Positions 49,001 through 57,257 of a DNA stretch of 64,000 nucleotides are shown here, piece after piece. Numbering within the stretch: the first letter of the stretch is position 1; the number at the start of each line of letters is the position of its first letter. The notes below the pieces were generated by a model. The model was not told the DNA's origin. It did no database searches and worked only from the letters and a program-made list of their open reading frames with translations. The translations under genes and the position numbers were made by a program. This stretch comes from Spirochaetota bacterium. Lineage in GTDB: Bacteria; Spirochaetota; Spirochaetia; Treponematales; UBA12059. The stretch lies in the NCBI GenBank assembly GCA_018262985.1, contig JADFDI010000004.1, forward strand, positions 124,001 through 188,000, written 5' to 3'.

Positions 49001-49075
49001 GGCTCCGGCGGCGGCCCCGAGGGACGAGGCGCGGCCGTCGAGCGCCGGATCGAGGTAACTCGTTTCGATGCGCAT
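46061..49075 (-). CDS. purL: FGAM synthase, large subunit (about 1000 residues)
   Basis: A 1004-residue PurL. Conserved ATP/FGAR-binding segments include AQTWSEHCKHKIF, VFTDNAGVVVFHPGQALCVK, ETHNSPSALDPYGGA, VTDNGAGGLSSSLGEMA and SCHDLSDGGLAAALAES. It is longer than small-type PurL (about 750) and shorter than the 1300-residue large type. The extra 240 residues at the N-terminus probably replace the separate PurS protein, as no purS is seen nearby. I chose ATG 49075 because a TATCAT -10 at 49091-49086 covers the other in-frame ATG (49087). Its C-terminus overlaps purQ. Confidence 0.93.
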   Translation of the reverse strand: MRIETSYLDPALDGRASSLGAAAGARLGHPVRFALVDAVLVDRPLPPGPCVDAFVDPVVQVADVDAWAAARPALAGWSALLEVAWRPGVTDALALTACEALEFALGRDALGDARFSTARQYLVYGELRAGDAEALAASLHNPLVQSALVIGSAEWKAGARPPTKHPAPGAHDPAEPAWFDLAAMDDDALGRLSAERVLALSGEELAAIRAHYADPETRRRREAAGLPPEASDVELEMLAQTWSEHCKHKIFNADIEYRTPEGTRSIRSLFKTYIRATTEALAPSKPFLRSVFTDNAGVVVFHPGQALCVKAETHNSPSALDPYGGAITGIVGVNRDVLGTGMGAKPIFNTDVLCFAPPSTPDAEVPEGLIAPRDVLEGVHRGIVDGGNQSGIPTVAGAFLFDESWLGKPLVFCGTGGVMPEFLDGEPSWEKSIRPGDLAVMLGGRVGKDGIHGATFSSQALDESSPVGAVQIGDPIIQKRMTDFLLEARDAGLYRFVTDNGAGGLSSSLGEMARESGGVRVDLDACPLKYPGLSPWEILVSESQERMSLAVPPESLDAFMDLARRRGVEATAVGEFLDSGSVEIRANGGRTVGLLPLEFLHDGLPRMKLRAALPAATRGAGPVPERSDWTPVLFDILAEPNVASKEAWIRQYDHEVQARSVEKPMVGLRRDAPGDGAVIRADLGNFRGYTVTHGVCPRYGLDDAYRMAACAVDEAYRAHVALGGDPERAAALDNFCWPDPVESETTPDGAAKLAALVRACEGLSEACLAYGLPLVSGKDSMKNDARAGGRTISSIPTLLVTLAGAIDDVRKASSTDFLEEGDLVYLLGSTPGALGGSMLERVDGADKRARGEDGPSYGRAPIPDFAAAKALYATVHKGISGRMIRSCHDLSDGGLAAALAESCLGGRLGITARVDGLPGLDPGAPDYAARALFAEDPSRFVVSIRRVDRERFETTFAAHPFRLLGVLDGEPRLELRRGGEVLVRATLDALEAAFKTPLVPGGRP

Positions 49076-49190
49076 GGCGTGCCGCATGATAGCGCGGGAG
49101 GCGCGGCCAGCGGAAGCGGCTCTCGCTTGAAAAGCACGCGGCGACGAACGCGCGGATCGCGATTTCCCGCTCGCGCCCGGGGCCGGTCGC
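49076..49190 (-). promoter_or_regulatory. purL upstream region, -10 box TATCAT (49086-49091)
   Basis: On the minus strand TATCAT ends ten bases before ATG 49075, predicting a leader of a few bases. No ribosome-binding site is seen. The remaining bases up to the previous gene show no terminator. Confidence 0.4.
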
Positions 49191-51017
49191 TCAGTAGACG
49201 AAGACGACGGTCTCGGTCGGCTGCCGGTGACGGAGCTTGAGGTAGAGCGAGTTCGAGGCGCGCTTGTAGTTGAAGCCCGAGACCTCGTAGCGTTCGAAGG
49301 CCGGATCCATGCGGTAGTCGATGCCGTGGATGCGGATGGTCTGATAGGGAGCCACGCCGTAGACGGCGGCGAAATGGGCGTAGCCGACGGGGTTTTCGAA
49401 CGAGTACACGGCCCTTCCCGTCTCCTTGACCACCGAAACCCGGGACGCCACGGTCCAGGCCCAGGCTCCCGGCCCGAGCTCGCGGTAGAACGACACCTGC
49501 CGGGGATAGCGGGGATTCGTCGCGACGAGGTCGTAGACCGCCTCGGGGGCCAGCGAGGACGAGCCGACGACGAGCGAGCCATCCTTGAGGGAAGCGGCCG
49601 ACGGCAGGAAGCCGTCGCCGTCCGCCAGGGCAAGCACCCCGGCCACGAGGCTCTGGCCGACGCCGACCATGGTCGACTTGGCGGACCTCTCGCCGTAACG
49701 GATGAGCGCGTAGCCCGCCCTGAGCCCGAGCCTCGGATCCATCTCTCCTGAGCCACCGGCGCGGTAGAAGTACCCCTGCGCGGTTTTCCGCACGGCGGGA
49801 AGCATGACGCGCTCGGCGACGGCTTCGAAACGGGCGAAAGGATTCGCGTCGGCGCCCAGCAACTCGAAGCCGTCGAGCCATGCCTCGAGGGCTCCGACGG
49901 CCCGCCGCGGGTCGAGCGAGGCCGGATCGACGCCCTGGGCCCAGGCGAAGACCGAGCGCGCGAGCGAATACGGGGTGCGGTCGAGCAGGAAGGGCACGAG
50001 GCGCTCGCCGTCGAATATGGAGGCGGAATTCTCGGCGATGGCGCGTTCGATTCGGCGCACCTCCGCGAGGTCGGCCTCCTCCAGCCTGCCCATCGCGTTG
50101 ACGATGTCGCCGAAGTACGGCGCGGAGAGCCAGGAGAATTCCGCGGGCCGCGCCGCGCGCACGGCGGCCACGCGCTCGAAGGCCGCAGGTCCGGCCCCGC
50201 GCGACCAAGCCTCGGCGAGGTAGGCCACGGCGGCCGCCTCCACGGGCGCCCTTCCCCCCGCGGAATCCGCCCACGCTCCTTCGGTGGCGATCCAGCGCCG
50301 GGCCGAGAGCCCCGCCCAGGTCTTGTCGAGGTAGGAGGAGCGCACCGCGGCCCAAGCCGAGCCCTCCATGGGCGCCTGTTCGACGAAGGTCGCGACGGCA
50401 GGGGCGGACGACGCGGCCGGCGCCGCGACCGGCGCCATCGTCAGGGCTGCGGGCACGAGCGCGGTACCGGACAGCCTCATGATCCGAGCGGCGCGGTCGA
50501 GCGCCGCGCCGGGAATACCGAGCGACCAGGTCGAGCCGCCGCGCGCGAGCACGAGCGTTCCACCGGAGCCTTCATCCAGGCGCGCCCCGCGCGAAAGCCT
50601 CCATGAAACCGAAACTTCCCGCGCCGAGTCGATGGAGACGGAGGCGCCGCCGTCCGGCGACGACAGCGCGCGCAGGACCGGTCCGCCCTCGAATTCCACG
50701 AGGAAGCCGGCCGCGAGCGCGGTGAAGGAAGCCGGCGCCGAAGTCCTCCGGGTGCCCTTGGCGTCGGTCCAGGACAGCGGTCGCTCGGCGGAGAAATCAA
50801 GCGTGAGTCCCTGGAACGAAAGCGACGCCGCGGAAATCGGGCCGCCTTCGCGCGACCCCGGTTCTCCGCCCTCGGCCCGCTCCGCGCGCAGGGCGAATTC
50901 GCCCGACTCGACGAGGAAACCGCCTTCCCTCGGGAACTGGATGAGCACGAGGGCGACGATGATGCCGATATAGAGAGCGGCGAGGCCCAAGCCCCGCCAG
51001 AGGGATCCGTATTTCAT
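49191..51017 (-). CDS. membrane-anchored protein of unknown function
   Basis: A 608-residue protein with one N-terminal membrane anchor (about residues 7-26, GLGLAALYIGIIVALVLIQF) and a large outside domain. The first half is beta-rich (residues 35-200, LTLDFSAERPLSW, VSVSWRLSRGA). An Ala/Pro linker leads to an alpha-rich second half with repeated helical pairs (LARSVFAWAQGVDP, RLGLRAGYALIRYGE) and a final beta segment ending TETVVFVY. I do not recognise a family. The start is the ATG at 51017, because the open frame upstream runs antisense through the TPR gene. It diverges from that gene. Confidence 0.7.
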   Translation of the reverse strand: MKYGSLWRGLGLAALYIGIIVALVLIQFPREGGFLVESGEFALRAERAEGGEPGSREGGPISAASLSFQGLTLDFSAERPLSWTDAKGTRRTSAPASFTALAAGFLVEFEGGPVLRALSSPDGGASVSIDSAREVSVSWRLSRGARLDEGSGGTLVLARGGSTWSLGIPGAALDRAARIMRLSGTALVPAALTMAPVAAPAASSAPAVATFVEQAPMEGSAWAAVRSSYLDKTWAGLSARRWIATEGAWADSAGGRAPVEAAAVAYLAEAWSRGAGPAAFERVAAVRAARPAEFSWLSAPYFGDIVNAMGRLEEADLAEVRRIERAIAENSASIFDGERLVPFLLDRTPYSLARSVFAWAQGVDPASLDPRRAVGALEAWLDGFELLGADANPFARFEAVAERVMLPAVRKTAQGYFYRAGGSGEMDPRLGLRAGYALIRYGERSAKSTMVGVGQSLVAGVLALADGDGFLPSAASLKDGSLVVGSSSLAPEAVYDLVATNPRYPRQVSFYRELGPGAWAWTVASRVSVVKETGRAVYSFENPVGYAHFAAVYGVAPYQTIRIHGIDYRMDPAFERYEVSGFNYKRASNSLYLKLRHRQPTETVVFVY

Positions 51018-51059
51018 GGCGGTTTCGGACTGTAGCGCAGGAAGGGCCGAAGTGCAAGC

Positions 51060-51089
51060 TTGCCCCGGGTGAGCGCCCGAGGCTATCAT
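51060..51089 (+). promoter_or_regulatory. promoter of the TPR-DHH-TraB operon
   Basis: TTGCCC (51060-51065), an 18-base spacer and TATCAT (51084-51089) lie about 39 bases before the ATG at 51129. The gene has a normal GGAG ribosome-binding site. Confidence 0.5.
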
Positions 51090-51128
51090 GACGGCCTCGC
51101 CACCCCACGCATCGACCTGGAGCCGACG

Positions 51129-52556
51129 ATGAGCGCACGCGCAGTCCGAACGATCACCCGCGGCGTCGCGGGATACGTGATCGCCATCTCCCTTTCGATC
51201 CTGACCCTGCTGGCTGCCGCCTGCGGCAGCGCGGGTCCCGTCCCCGAGCTCAAGGATCCGGTCGTCCGCGAGCTCGTCACGCTCGACCAGATCCACGCCC
51301 TGCTCGCGAAGGGCGAGCTCGGAGCCGCGCTCGCCAAGACCGAGTCCTACGCCGCCGCCGAACCCGCGAACGTCGACCGCCGCCTCGTGCTGGCCTCGGT
51401 CCGCGCCTCGGCCGGCGACCTGGCCGGCGCCCGCGCCGCCACGGAGGAAGCCAAGGTCCTCGCCCCCTCGAGCGCCGAGCCCTGGTTCTTCGCCGCCGAA
51501 CTCGCCTCGTGGTCCGGCGACGCGGCCGGCCGCAAGGCCGCCCTCGACAAGGCCCTGTCCCTCGAGCCCGCGCACGCCGACGCCCTGGCCGCGTACGGCG
51601 ACCTCCACTGGGAGGCCGGCGCCTACGCCAAGGCCGAGGACTACTACCGCCGCGCCTTCGCCGCGGACCCCGCCAACCTGGGCGCCCTGCTCGGCATGGG
51701 CCGCGCCGCCTACCGCAAGGACGACTACAAGGCCTCGGCCTCCTTCCTCGACCGCGCCGTGGCCGCCCACCCCGGATCCTCGCTGGCCTATTCCGACCGG
51801 GCCCGCGCCCGCTACAAGCTCGGCCGCTACCTCGAGGCCCTCGACGACCTGGACGCCTCCGTGGAGCTCGATCCGGACTCCGCCTGGCACCGCATCGAGC
51901 GCGGCCAGCTGCTGCTCGACTTCGGACGCCCGGAAGAGGCGCTCGCCGACTTCTCGCGCGCCATCGAGCTCGATCCCTCCGACTTCCTGCCCTACGTCTA
52001 CCGCGCCGGCATCCACGAGGAAGCCGGCCGCGACGCCGAAGCCCTGGCAGACTACAAGAAGCTGCTCGCGCTCGAGCCCGACTACTGGTACGCCAACGAA
52101 TCCATCGGCACGGTCGCGTTCCGCTCCGGCGACTGGAAGACCGCGCGCGAAGGCTTCGAAGCCGCCTTCCGCATGAGTCCCGTCCAGTACGAGTACGCCG
52201 TCATGGCGGCCGTGTCGCTCGCCCGGGGCGGCGACGCCGAGGGCGCGCGCGCCTTCGCCGGAAAGGTGCTTCCCTCCATCGACCGCGAGAAATTCCCCTC
52301 GGAATGGCTGGCCCTCCGCCTCTTCTACGACCGCGCAGGGTCGAGCTCGGAGATCGAGCTGCGCATCGGCGCGGAAAAGCGCCTCGACATGAAAGCCGCC
52401 CTGCTCGTCTGGCTCGGCGAGTACTGGATAGCCAAGGGCCGGCCCGAGCTCGGCGCCACCTATATCGGACTCGCGCTCGAGCTCGACCGGCAAGGCACCA
52501 TCTGGCACCGCCTCGCGGAAGCCGAGGCGAAGCGGCTGGGACCGGCCAAGCCGTGA
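51129..52556 (+). CDS. TPR-repeat lipoprotein
   Basis: A 475-residue lipoprotein: the signal peptide ends in LTLLAAACGS with the lipobox cysteine at about residue 32. Then come eight or more tetratricopeptide repeats, for instance DALAAYGDLHWEAGAYAKAE and ALLGMGRAAYRKDDYKASA, and RIERGQLLLDFGRPEEALAD. TPR lipoproteins act as assembly scaffolds at the outer or inner membrane. The ATG at 51129 follows GGAGCCG. The stop overlaps the DHH gene (GTGA). Confidence 0.9.
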   Translation: MSARAVRTITRGVAGYVIAISLSILTLLAAACGSAGPVPELKDPVVRELVTLDQIHALLAKGELGAALAKTESYAAAEPANVDRRLVLASVRASAGDLAGARAATEEAKVLAPSSAEPWFFAAELASWSGDAAGRKAALDKALSLEPAHADALAAYGDLHWEAGAYAKAEDYYRRAFAADPANLGALLGMGRAAYRKDDYKASASFLDRAVAAHPGSSLAYSDRARARYKLGRYLEALDDLDASVELDPDSAWHRIERGQLLLDFGRPEEALADFSRAIELDPSDFLPYVYRAGIHEEAGRDAEALADYKKLLALEPDYWYANESIGTVAFRSGDWKTAREGFEAAFRMSPVQYEYAVMAAVSLARGGDAEGARAFAGKVLPSIDREKFPSEWLALRLFYDRAGSSSEIELRIGAEKRLDMKAALLVWLGEYWIAKGRPELGATYIGLALELDRQGTIWHRLAEAEAKRLGPAKP

Positions 52557-53530
52557 AGCCGGCGGGCGCCCTCGCGTCCCTCGAGGCGGCGCTCGACCGC
52601 CGCCTGCCCGTCATCGCGCAAGCGCACGACTTCCCGGACGTCGACGCGTTCGGCGCCGCCTGGGCCCTGGCCAGCCTGCTCGCCGCGCGCGGTTACGACG
52701 CCGCGCCCGCCTTCCGCGGGGGCTTGCGCTCGCGAAGCCTCGCGAACATGGCCCGCGAGCTCGGAGCCCCGGTCGCCACCCCGCCAGACGAAGCGTTCGG
52801 CGGGCGTTCGATCGTCGCCGTCGACTGCATACCCGAGAACGGCAACGTCGAGCTCTTTCCCGGCCGACTGGCCGCGGCCATCGACCACCACGTCCCCGCG
52901 GCCGCGCCCGCGGCCCCCTTCGCCGACCTCCGCATCGACTCGGGCTCCTGCTGCTCGATCATCGTCGACTACTGGAGGGAAGCCGCCCTCGAGCCCGAGC
53001 GCCGCGTCGCCACCGCCCTGCTCGCGGGCCTGCAGGCGGACACCGACTTCCTCTCGCGCGGGGCCGGCCCCCTCGACGTGGAAGCCTTCCACTGGCTATC
53101 ATCGCGCGCGGACCGCGACCAGGCGGCCCGGCTCGTCAAGACCGCGCTGGCCCCCGGCGAGCTCAGGCTCATCGCGACCGCGCTCCAGTCCGCGACCCTG
53201 GCCGACTCGGCCCTGTACGCAGTGGTCGGCCGGGCCCGCGACATCGAGGCGCCCGCCCTGCTCGCCGACTTCGCGCTCCGCGCCGAGGACGTCTCGGTCG
53301 CCCTGGTCGCCTCGGTCGACGACGAGGGCGTGCGCATCTCGATCCGCTCGCGCGACCCGCTCGTGCCGGCCTTCGACGCCGCGCGCGCGCTCGTCGCGGG
53401 CATAGGCTCCGGCGGCGGCCACGGCCGTTCCGCCGGCGGCCGCATCGCCCTTTCCGATTTTCCCGGCGAGGAGGCGCTCGGCGCCCGCTTCTTCGACGCC
53501 GTCCGCTCGCTGCGCGCACATCGATCCTGA
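52553..53530 (+). CDS. DHH-family phosphoesterase
   Basis: A 325-residue DHH/DHHA1 protein. Metal ligands are in AHDFPDVDAFGA (residues 25-34) and VDCIPENG (90-97), the DHH motif at 111-113 (AIDHHV), and QADTDFLSRG. The C-terminal GSGGGHGRSAGG motif (287-290 GGGH) marks the DHHA1 substrate-binding half. NrnA-like members degrade nanoRNAs or cyclic-dinucleotide products, attractive here given three cyclic-di-GMP enzymes or regulators in the window, but not proven. The start is GTG 52553, overlapping the TPR stop. Confidence 0.9.
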   Translation: MKPAGALASLEAALDRRLPVIAQAHDFPDVDAFGAAWALASLLAARGYDAAPAFRGGLRSRSLANMARELGAPVATPPDEAFGGRSIVAVDCIPENGNVELFPGRLAAAIDHHVPAAAPAAPFADLRIDSGSCCSIIVDYWREAALEPERRVATALLAGLQADTDFLSRGAGPLDVEAFHWLSSRADRDQAARLVKTALAPGELRLIATALQSATLADSALYAVVGRARDIEAPALLADFALRAEDVSVALVASVDDEGVRISIRSRDPLVPAFDAARALVAGIGSGGGHGRSAGGRIALSDFPGEEALGARFFDAVRSLRAHRS

Positions 53531-53540
53531 CGGAGTCCCC

Positions 53541-54710
53541 ATGCCCGCCGTCCGCCGCATCGTCCACGGAAAACGCGAATTCATCCTCGTCGGCACCGCC
53601 CACGTCTCGGCCGAGAGCGTGCGCGAGGTCGTCGACACCATCGAAACCGAAAAACCGGACCGCGTCTGCGTCGAGCTCGACCCGGGCCGCCACGGCTCGC
53701 TGACCAAGGGCTCCGACTGGCGCGCCCTCGACATCGCCAAGGTGCTCAAACAGGGCAAGGGCTTCCTCCTCCTGGCCAACCTCGCGCTCTCGTCCTTCCA
53801 ACGCCGCATGGGTTCCGGCTCCGGCACCAAGCCCGGCGCCGAGATGCTCGCGGCCGTGGAAGCCGCCGAGAAGGCCGGCATCCCCTGGAGCCTCTGCGAC
53901 CGCGAGGTGCAGGTGACGCTCCGCCGCGCCTGGACCATGAGCGGTCTCTGGGGAAAGGCCAAGCTCGTCGCCAGCCTCCTCTCCGGCGTCGCGGGCGGCG
54001 ACGAGGTCAGCCCCGAGGAGATCGAGAAGCTCAAGGAGCAGAACGAGCTCGACGCCATGATGGCCGAGCTCGCCGACTACCTGCCCTCGGTCAAGAAGGT
54101 GCTCATCGACGAGCGCGACCGCTACCTGGCCGCGAAGATCTGGACCTCCGAAGGCGCGCGCATCCTGGCCGTCGTCGGAGCGGGGCACGCCGCCGGCATC
54201 GAGGACTGGCTCGGCCGCTTCGCGCGCGGCGAGGAAGCCACCGACGTCGCGGAGATCGACACGGTGCCCGGCCCCGGCCTCTTCTCGAAAATCCTCCCCT
54301 ACGCCCTGCCGGCCGCCCTCGTGGCCCTCTTCGGACTCAGCTTCCTCCGCTCCGGCGCCCTGGCCAGCCTCCGCATGCTCGGCTTCTGGGTGCTCCTGAA
54401 CGGCGGCCTCGCGGCGCTCGGCTCGGCCCTCTGCCTGGCGCATCCCCTCACCATCCTCGTCAGCTTCGTCTCCGCGCCCGTCGCCACGCTCAACCCCCTC
54501 GTGGGCGTCGGCCTCTTCGCGGGCCTCACCGAGGCGTACGTCCGCAAACCCTCCGTCGCCGACTTCGAGTCGCTGCAGGACGACATCGCGAGCTTCCGCG
54601 GCTTCTACCGCAACCGCGTCACGCACATCCTCCTCGTGTTCTTCGTGTCGACCCTGCTGGCCGCGATCGGGAACTTCTTCGCGATACCGTTGCTCGCAGG
54701 CACGCTCTAG
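53541..54710 (+). CDS. TraB/PrgY family membrane protein
   Basis: A 389-residue protein. The N-terminal 240 residues contain the TraB signature elements FILVGTAHVSAESV, VCVELDPGRHGS and LAVVGAGHAAGI with conserved His and Glu residues, a putative metalloprotease-like core. The C-terminal 140 residues hold about four transmembrane helices (PYALPAALVALFGLSFL onward). The family includes PrgY, which reduces peptide pheromone activity in enterococci; its role in bacteria like this is unknown. The ATG is 11 bases after the DHH stop, giving a three-gene operon. Confidence 0.85.
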   Translation: MPAVRRIVHGKREFILVGTAHVSAESVREVVDTIETEKPDRVCVELDPGRHGSLTKGSDWRALDIAKVLKQGKGFLLLANLALSSFQRRMGSGSGTKPGAEMLAAVEAAEKAGIPWSLCDREVQVTLRRAWTMSGLWGKAKLVASLLSGVAGGDEVSPEEIEKLKEQNELDAMMAELADYLPSVKKVLIDERDRYLAAKIWTSEGARILAVVGAGHAAGIEDWLGRFARGEEATDVAEIDTVPGPGLFSKILPYALPAALVALFGLSFLRSGALASLRMLGFWVLLNGGLAALGSALCLAHPLTILVSFVSAPVATLNPLVGVGLFAGLTEAYVRKPSVADFESLQDDIASFRGFYRNRVTHILLVFFVSTLLAAIGNFFAIPLLAGTL

Positions 54711-55154
54711 GCGAATGGGGGAGCACACCTCTCCAGGACTACGGGAAGCGCGCAACTCGACCGCAGGCGCGGCGTGGAATTTTATCAAAGCCCATCAGCG
54801 CGGGGCCTGGTGAGCGGAAACGCACCCCTCTCGCTCCGCTGCGCTGCGCTCGGGGGCGCGTTTCCGCTCACCACCCGCCGTGCTACCTGGCCCTGTAAAA
54901 GCGGACGCCGGGTTTGCGCTTGCACGCCGCTTGCCGTCGGGCGGGCGGGCGCGCTTCCCGCTTCAGGGCGGGTGCTTCGCTCTCCCGACGCTGCTCCCCC
55001 ACGCTTCAGCGTCCTCGGGCGCGTGGCGCCCTGCGGTCGCTTACGCTACCCCCACTCTTTACGGGCGGCTTCCACGGCGGCGGCGACGCGGAGGTTCGGG
55101 TGATGCGGGGTTGAGCGGCGGACGCAAGCGTGGCGGGGCGGGCGGGCGGTGGGT
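54711..55154. other. intergenic stretch with a 15-bp inverted repeat, no gene
   Basis: About 440 bases with no convincing gene; the short open frames have low-complexity Arg/Ala/Pro products. A perfect inverted repeat has arms at 54809-54823 and 54858-54872, separated by 34 bases that include a GCGCTGCGCT-like stretch, so the transcript could fold into a long hairpin on either strand. It looks like an intergenic repeat element. This marks the start of the accessory region. Confidence 0.5.
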
Positions 55155-55160
55155 TATCAT
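55155..55160 (+). promoter_or_regulatory. leaderless -10 box (TATCAT) of Uma2 copy 1
   Basis: TATCAT is followed by GGAGGA and directly by the ATG at 55167. The GGAGGA touches the ATG, too close to act as a normal Shine-Dalgarno site, so a leaderless start is more likely. The same block recurs before copy 2. Confidence 0.45.
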
Positions 55161-55166
55161 GGAGGA

Positions 55167-55775
55167 ATGAAACCGGTGGCCGATCCCGCAATCGACGTTT
55201 CCGCGCACTACGCGTACCGCGACTACCGCGCCTGGCCCGACGACGAGCGTTGGGAGCTGATCCGCGGCGAAGCCTGGATGATGGGCGCGCCGACGACGGC
55301 GCACCAACGTCTCTTGGCATCGCTGTACCGCGACGTCTTCGCCGCGCTGCCGGAAGGCGGCCCCTGCGAAGCCTTCTTCGCCCCGGTGGACGTCCTCCTG
55401 CCGCGGCGTCCGGCCGATGCGGACGACGAGGTGGACACGGTCGTCCAGCCCGACCTCATCGTGGTCTGCGATCCCGCCAAGGTGCGCGACTCGTTCGCGC
55501 GCGGCGCCCCGGACCTCGTCGTCGAGATCCTCTCGCCCTCCACCTCGGGCAAGGACCAGCGCGAAATATTCCGCGTCTACGAGGAGTCGGGCGTGCGCGA
55601 GTACTGGATCGTCGACCCGGCGGGCACATGGTTCGGACGCCACGAGCTCGGTCCCGACGGCCGCAACGGCAAGCCGGTCCTCCGCGAGCCCCGGGGCGCG
55701 GACCGGTCGCCGGTGCCCTCCGCGGTCGTGGAAGGCTTCGCGCTCGACCGCGCGGCGCTGCTGGAGCGGGCGTAG
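55167..55775 (+). CDS. Uma2 family putative endonuclease, copy 1
   Basis: A 202-residue Uma2 (DUF820) protein with a PD-(D/E)XK-like core: ERWELIRGEAW, PVDVLLPR, VVQPDLIVVCDPAKV, APDLVVEILSPSTSGKD and VREYWIVDP. Members are abundant in genomes with many repeated genes; their biological role is unclear, and some are linked to mobile elements. It is about four-fifths identical by eye to the copy at 57407-58012, including the bases upstream. Both are high-G+C, whereas the DNA between them is not. Confidence 0.9.
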   Translation: MKPVADPAIDVSAHYAYRDYRAWPDDERWELIRGEAWMMGAPTTAHQRLLASLYRDVFAALPEGGPCEAFFAPVDVLLPRRPADADDEVDTVVQPDLIVVCDPAKVRDSFARGAPDLVVEILSPSTSGKDQREIFRVYEESGVREYWIVDPAGTWFGRHELGPDGRNGKPVLREPRGADRSPVPSAVVEGFALDRAALLERA

Positions 55776-55934
55776 AATGACAACATACTACTCAGGATCC
55801 GACTTGGTCACGCCATTTTTTAGATTCCTTTATACGCGTCTTGGTTCGACAGGACAATAGAAAAAGGACAAGTGCATCCCGCTCATCCGGAACGGGTGGA
55901 ATGGCAAGATTTCAATGTTTCGAAGGAGATCGGC
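55776..55934. other. intergenic, start of an A/T-richer island
   Basis: From the Uma2 copy 1 stop to the lipoprotein gene. Base composition shifts at once to A/T-rich. No transposase or integrase remnant was recognised. Short inverted or direct repeats at the borders were looked for and none clearly found. Confidence 0.4.
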
Positions 55935-56519
55935 ATGAATAAAATCGGCATACTCCTCGGTTCGGTACTTTCATTGGCGGCCTGCGCGATTGTTGATCCC
56001 GCAAAAATCGGAATGAATGATGTCCAGGCTATGATAACAGATGGCAGATCGGGAGATACACTTGAGCTCTCCAGGGCTGATCTGAATGTTCAAATGTCCC
56101 AAAGGCTTAATGAAATTTCCCTGGATATTCTAGGCAAACCTTTTGGTTTGGATGTCCTTGAAGTGTTGATCGAAAACGACGACTCATGGATTCCTTCGAT
56201 CAATGAGAGCAGTCGGCATGCGCGGAACTACGGGCACACGACTGTTGCGACTGGCCCCTCTTCGGGCAGGCATTGTCCACATACAGACGGAATTTGTCAT
56301 GGCGACTTTCAATATTCCGGGGCATGTTCCATGATCGGAATCGGCTGGATCCTGTTAAGCGTGGACATCATCGAAAGAGGTACGGAGAGCGATGGAGGCT
56401 TCACCTACGAGTATGCGGTGGAGGAAAAAACCTTTGTGTGCTCAAATTACCTGAACTGGAATAATTGCTGCAACCGTGTGATTACAAAGATTTCGACTTG
56501 GCACGGATCGGCGTACTAG
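55935..56519 (+). CDS. orphan lipoprotein in the A/T-rich island
   Basis: A 194-residue predicted lipoprotein: signal peptide MNKIGILLGSVLSLAAC with the lipobox cysteine at 17. The mature part has several more cysteines (HCPHTDGICHGDF, GACSMIG, FVCSNYLNWNNCCNR), likely disulfides outside the cell, and a hydrophobic segment IGIGWILLSVDII. No family recognised. The ATG at 55935 follows a good GAAGGAGAT site. Clearly different base composition from the chromosome suggests transfer. Confidence 0.75.
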   Translation: MNKIGILLGSVLSLAACAIVDPAKIGMNDVQAMITDGRSGDTLELSRADLNVQMSQRLNEISLDILGKPFGLDVLEVLIENDDSWIPSINESSRHARNYGHTTVATGPSSGRHCPHTDGICHGDFQYSGACSMIGIGWILLSVDIIERGTESDGGFTYEYAVEEKTFVCSNYLNWNNCCNRVITKISTWHGSAY

Positions 56520-56528
56520 GAGTCAACG

Positions 56529-57257
56529 ATGCGTTTAGGCAATTCGTCCATGGAATTCCCGGAAAGATCAATCGCTCCCCATGCTGCACAGATTCATCCC
56601 TTCAAGAAGCTGAATATCCTGCTGATTATTGGAATATGCGCAGCCAGACTTTTCGGCCAGGATTTCCTTATTTCGTCGGAAGCGCCTGAGGTTGGCATCA
56701 TCCAACCGGATCAATCAAGCACGATGTGGTTGATCGGGAATGAGAACCAGAGGATAAGCATCGACTCGACGGGAAATCTGGTTTTCCGGCGTGCACTTGA
56801 AAATGAAGCCGGATCCGTCGTACTGGAGCGTTCGGTGATCGCGGTGTCGGGAATTCAATTTCTCCAGACAGCGACGGACCTTTTTTTAGAGATCGGTTTT
56901 TCGGATGAACCCGGAGTGTACATCCACAACCTATATCGGTATTCCCCGTCGGCCGGCACGTGGGAAACGCTATCCTCGCTTCCGACGACGGAAGTGCTGC
57001 CGTTTTTTTACAATGGCGAGATCCTGATCTTGCCAAGCAGCCTGGGTGTTTTCGCTTTTGACGCATCAAGCGATAGAGAGCTTTGGATGTTTCATTTCAA
57101 CCCTGGAGAAACACTCTACTACGCGAAGAAGGCGACCTCTCTCGACATGGAGAAACTGCGAGTGTCGTTCGAGCATACGATTGGGAATACGATCCATGGA
57201 AGCGAGATCGTATTGCGAATGAGAACCGGGGAGCTGCTTGAGATTATCGGGTTTTGA
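56529..57257 (+). CDS. orphan exported protein in the A/T-rich island
   Basis: A 242-residue protein. A hydrophobic segment at about residues 29-42 (LNILLIIGICAARLFG) could be an uncleaved anchor or a late signal. The rest is beta-rich with repeated aromatic strands (STMWLIGNENQRISID, GVYIHNLYRYSPSAGTW, GVFAFDASSDRELWMFHF), reminiscent of a beta-propeller or YncE-like sensor, but no family is recognised. The ATG at 56529 follows TAGGAG. It lies nine bases after the lipoprotein stop, so the two likely form one unit. Confidence 0.7.
   Translation: MRLGNSSMEFPERSIAPHAAQIHPFKKLNILLIIGICAARLFGQDFLISSEAPEVGIIQPDQSSTMWLIGNENQRISIDSTGNLVFRRALENEAGSVVLERSVIAVSGIQFLQTATDLFLEIGFSDEPGVYIHNLYRYSPSAGTWETLSSLPTTEVLPFFYNGEILILPSSLGVFAFDASSDRELWMFHFNPGETLYYAKKATSLDMEKLRVSFEHTIGNTIHGSEIVLRMRTGELLEIIGF

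Noticed and set aside
49075-49756. Upstream extension of PurL to 49756.
   Set aside because: The extension overlaps the gene on 49191-51017 in another frame and contains no PurL similarity.
49191-52508. A 1105-codon version of the unknown membrane-anchored protein.
   Set aside because: The N-terminal 500 codons run antisense through the TPR lipoprotein gene; the anchor and start at 51017 are convincing.
54774-55103. Short open frames in the 54.7-55.2 kb gap.
   Set aside because: Low-complexity Arg/Pro/Ala products around an inverted repeat; no coding signs.
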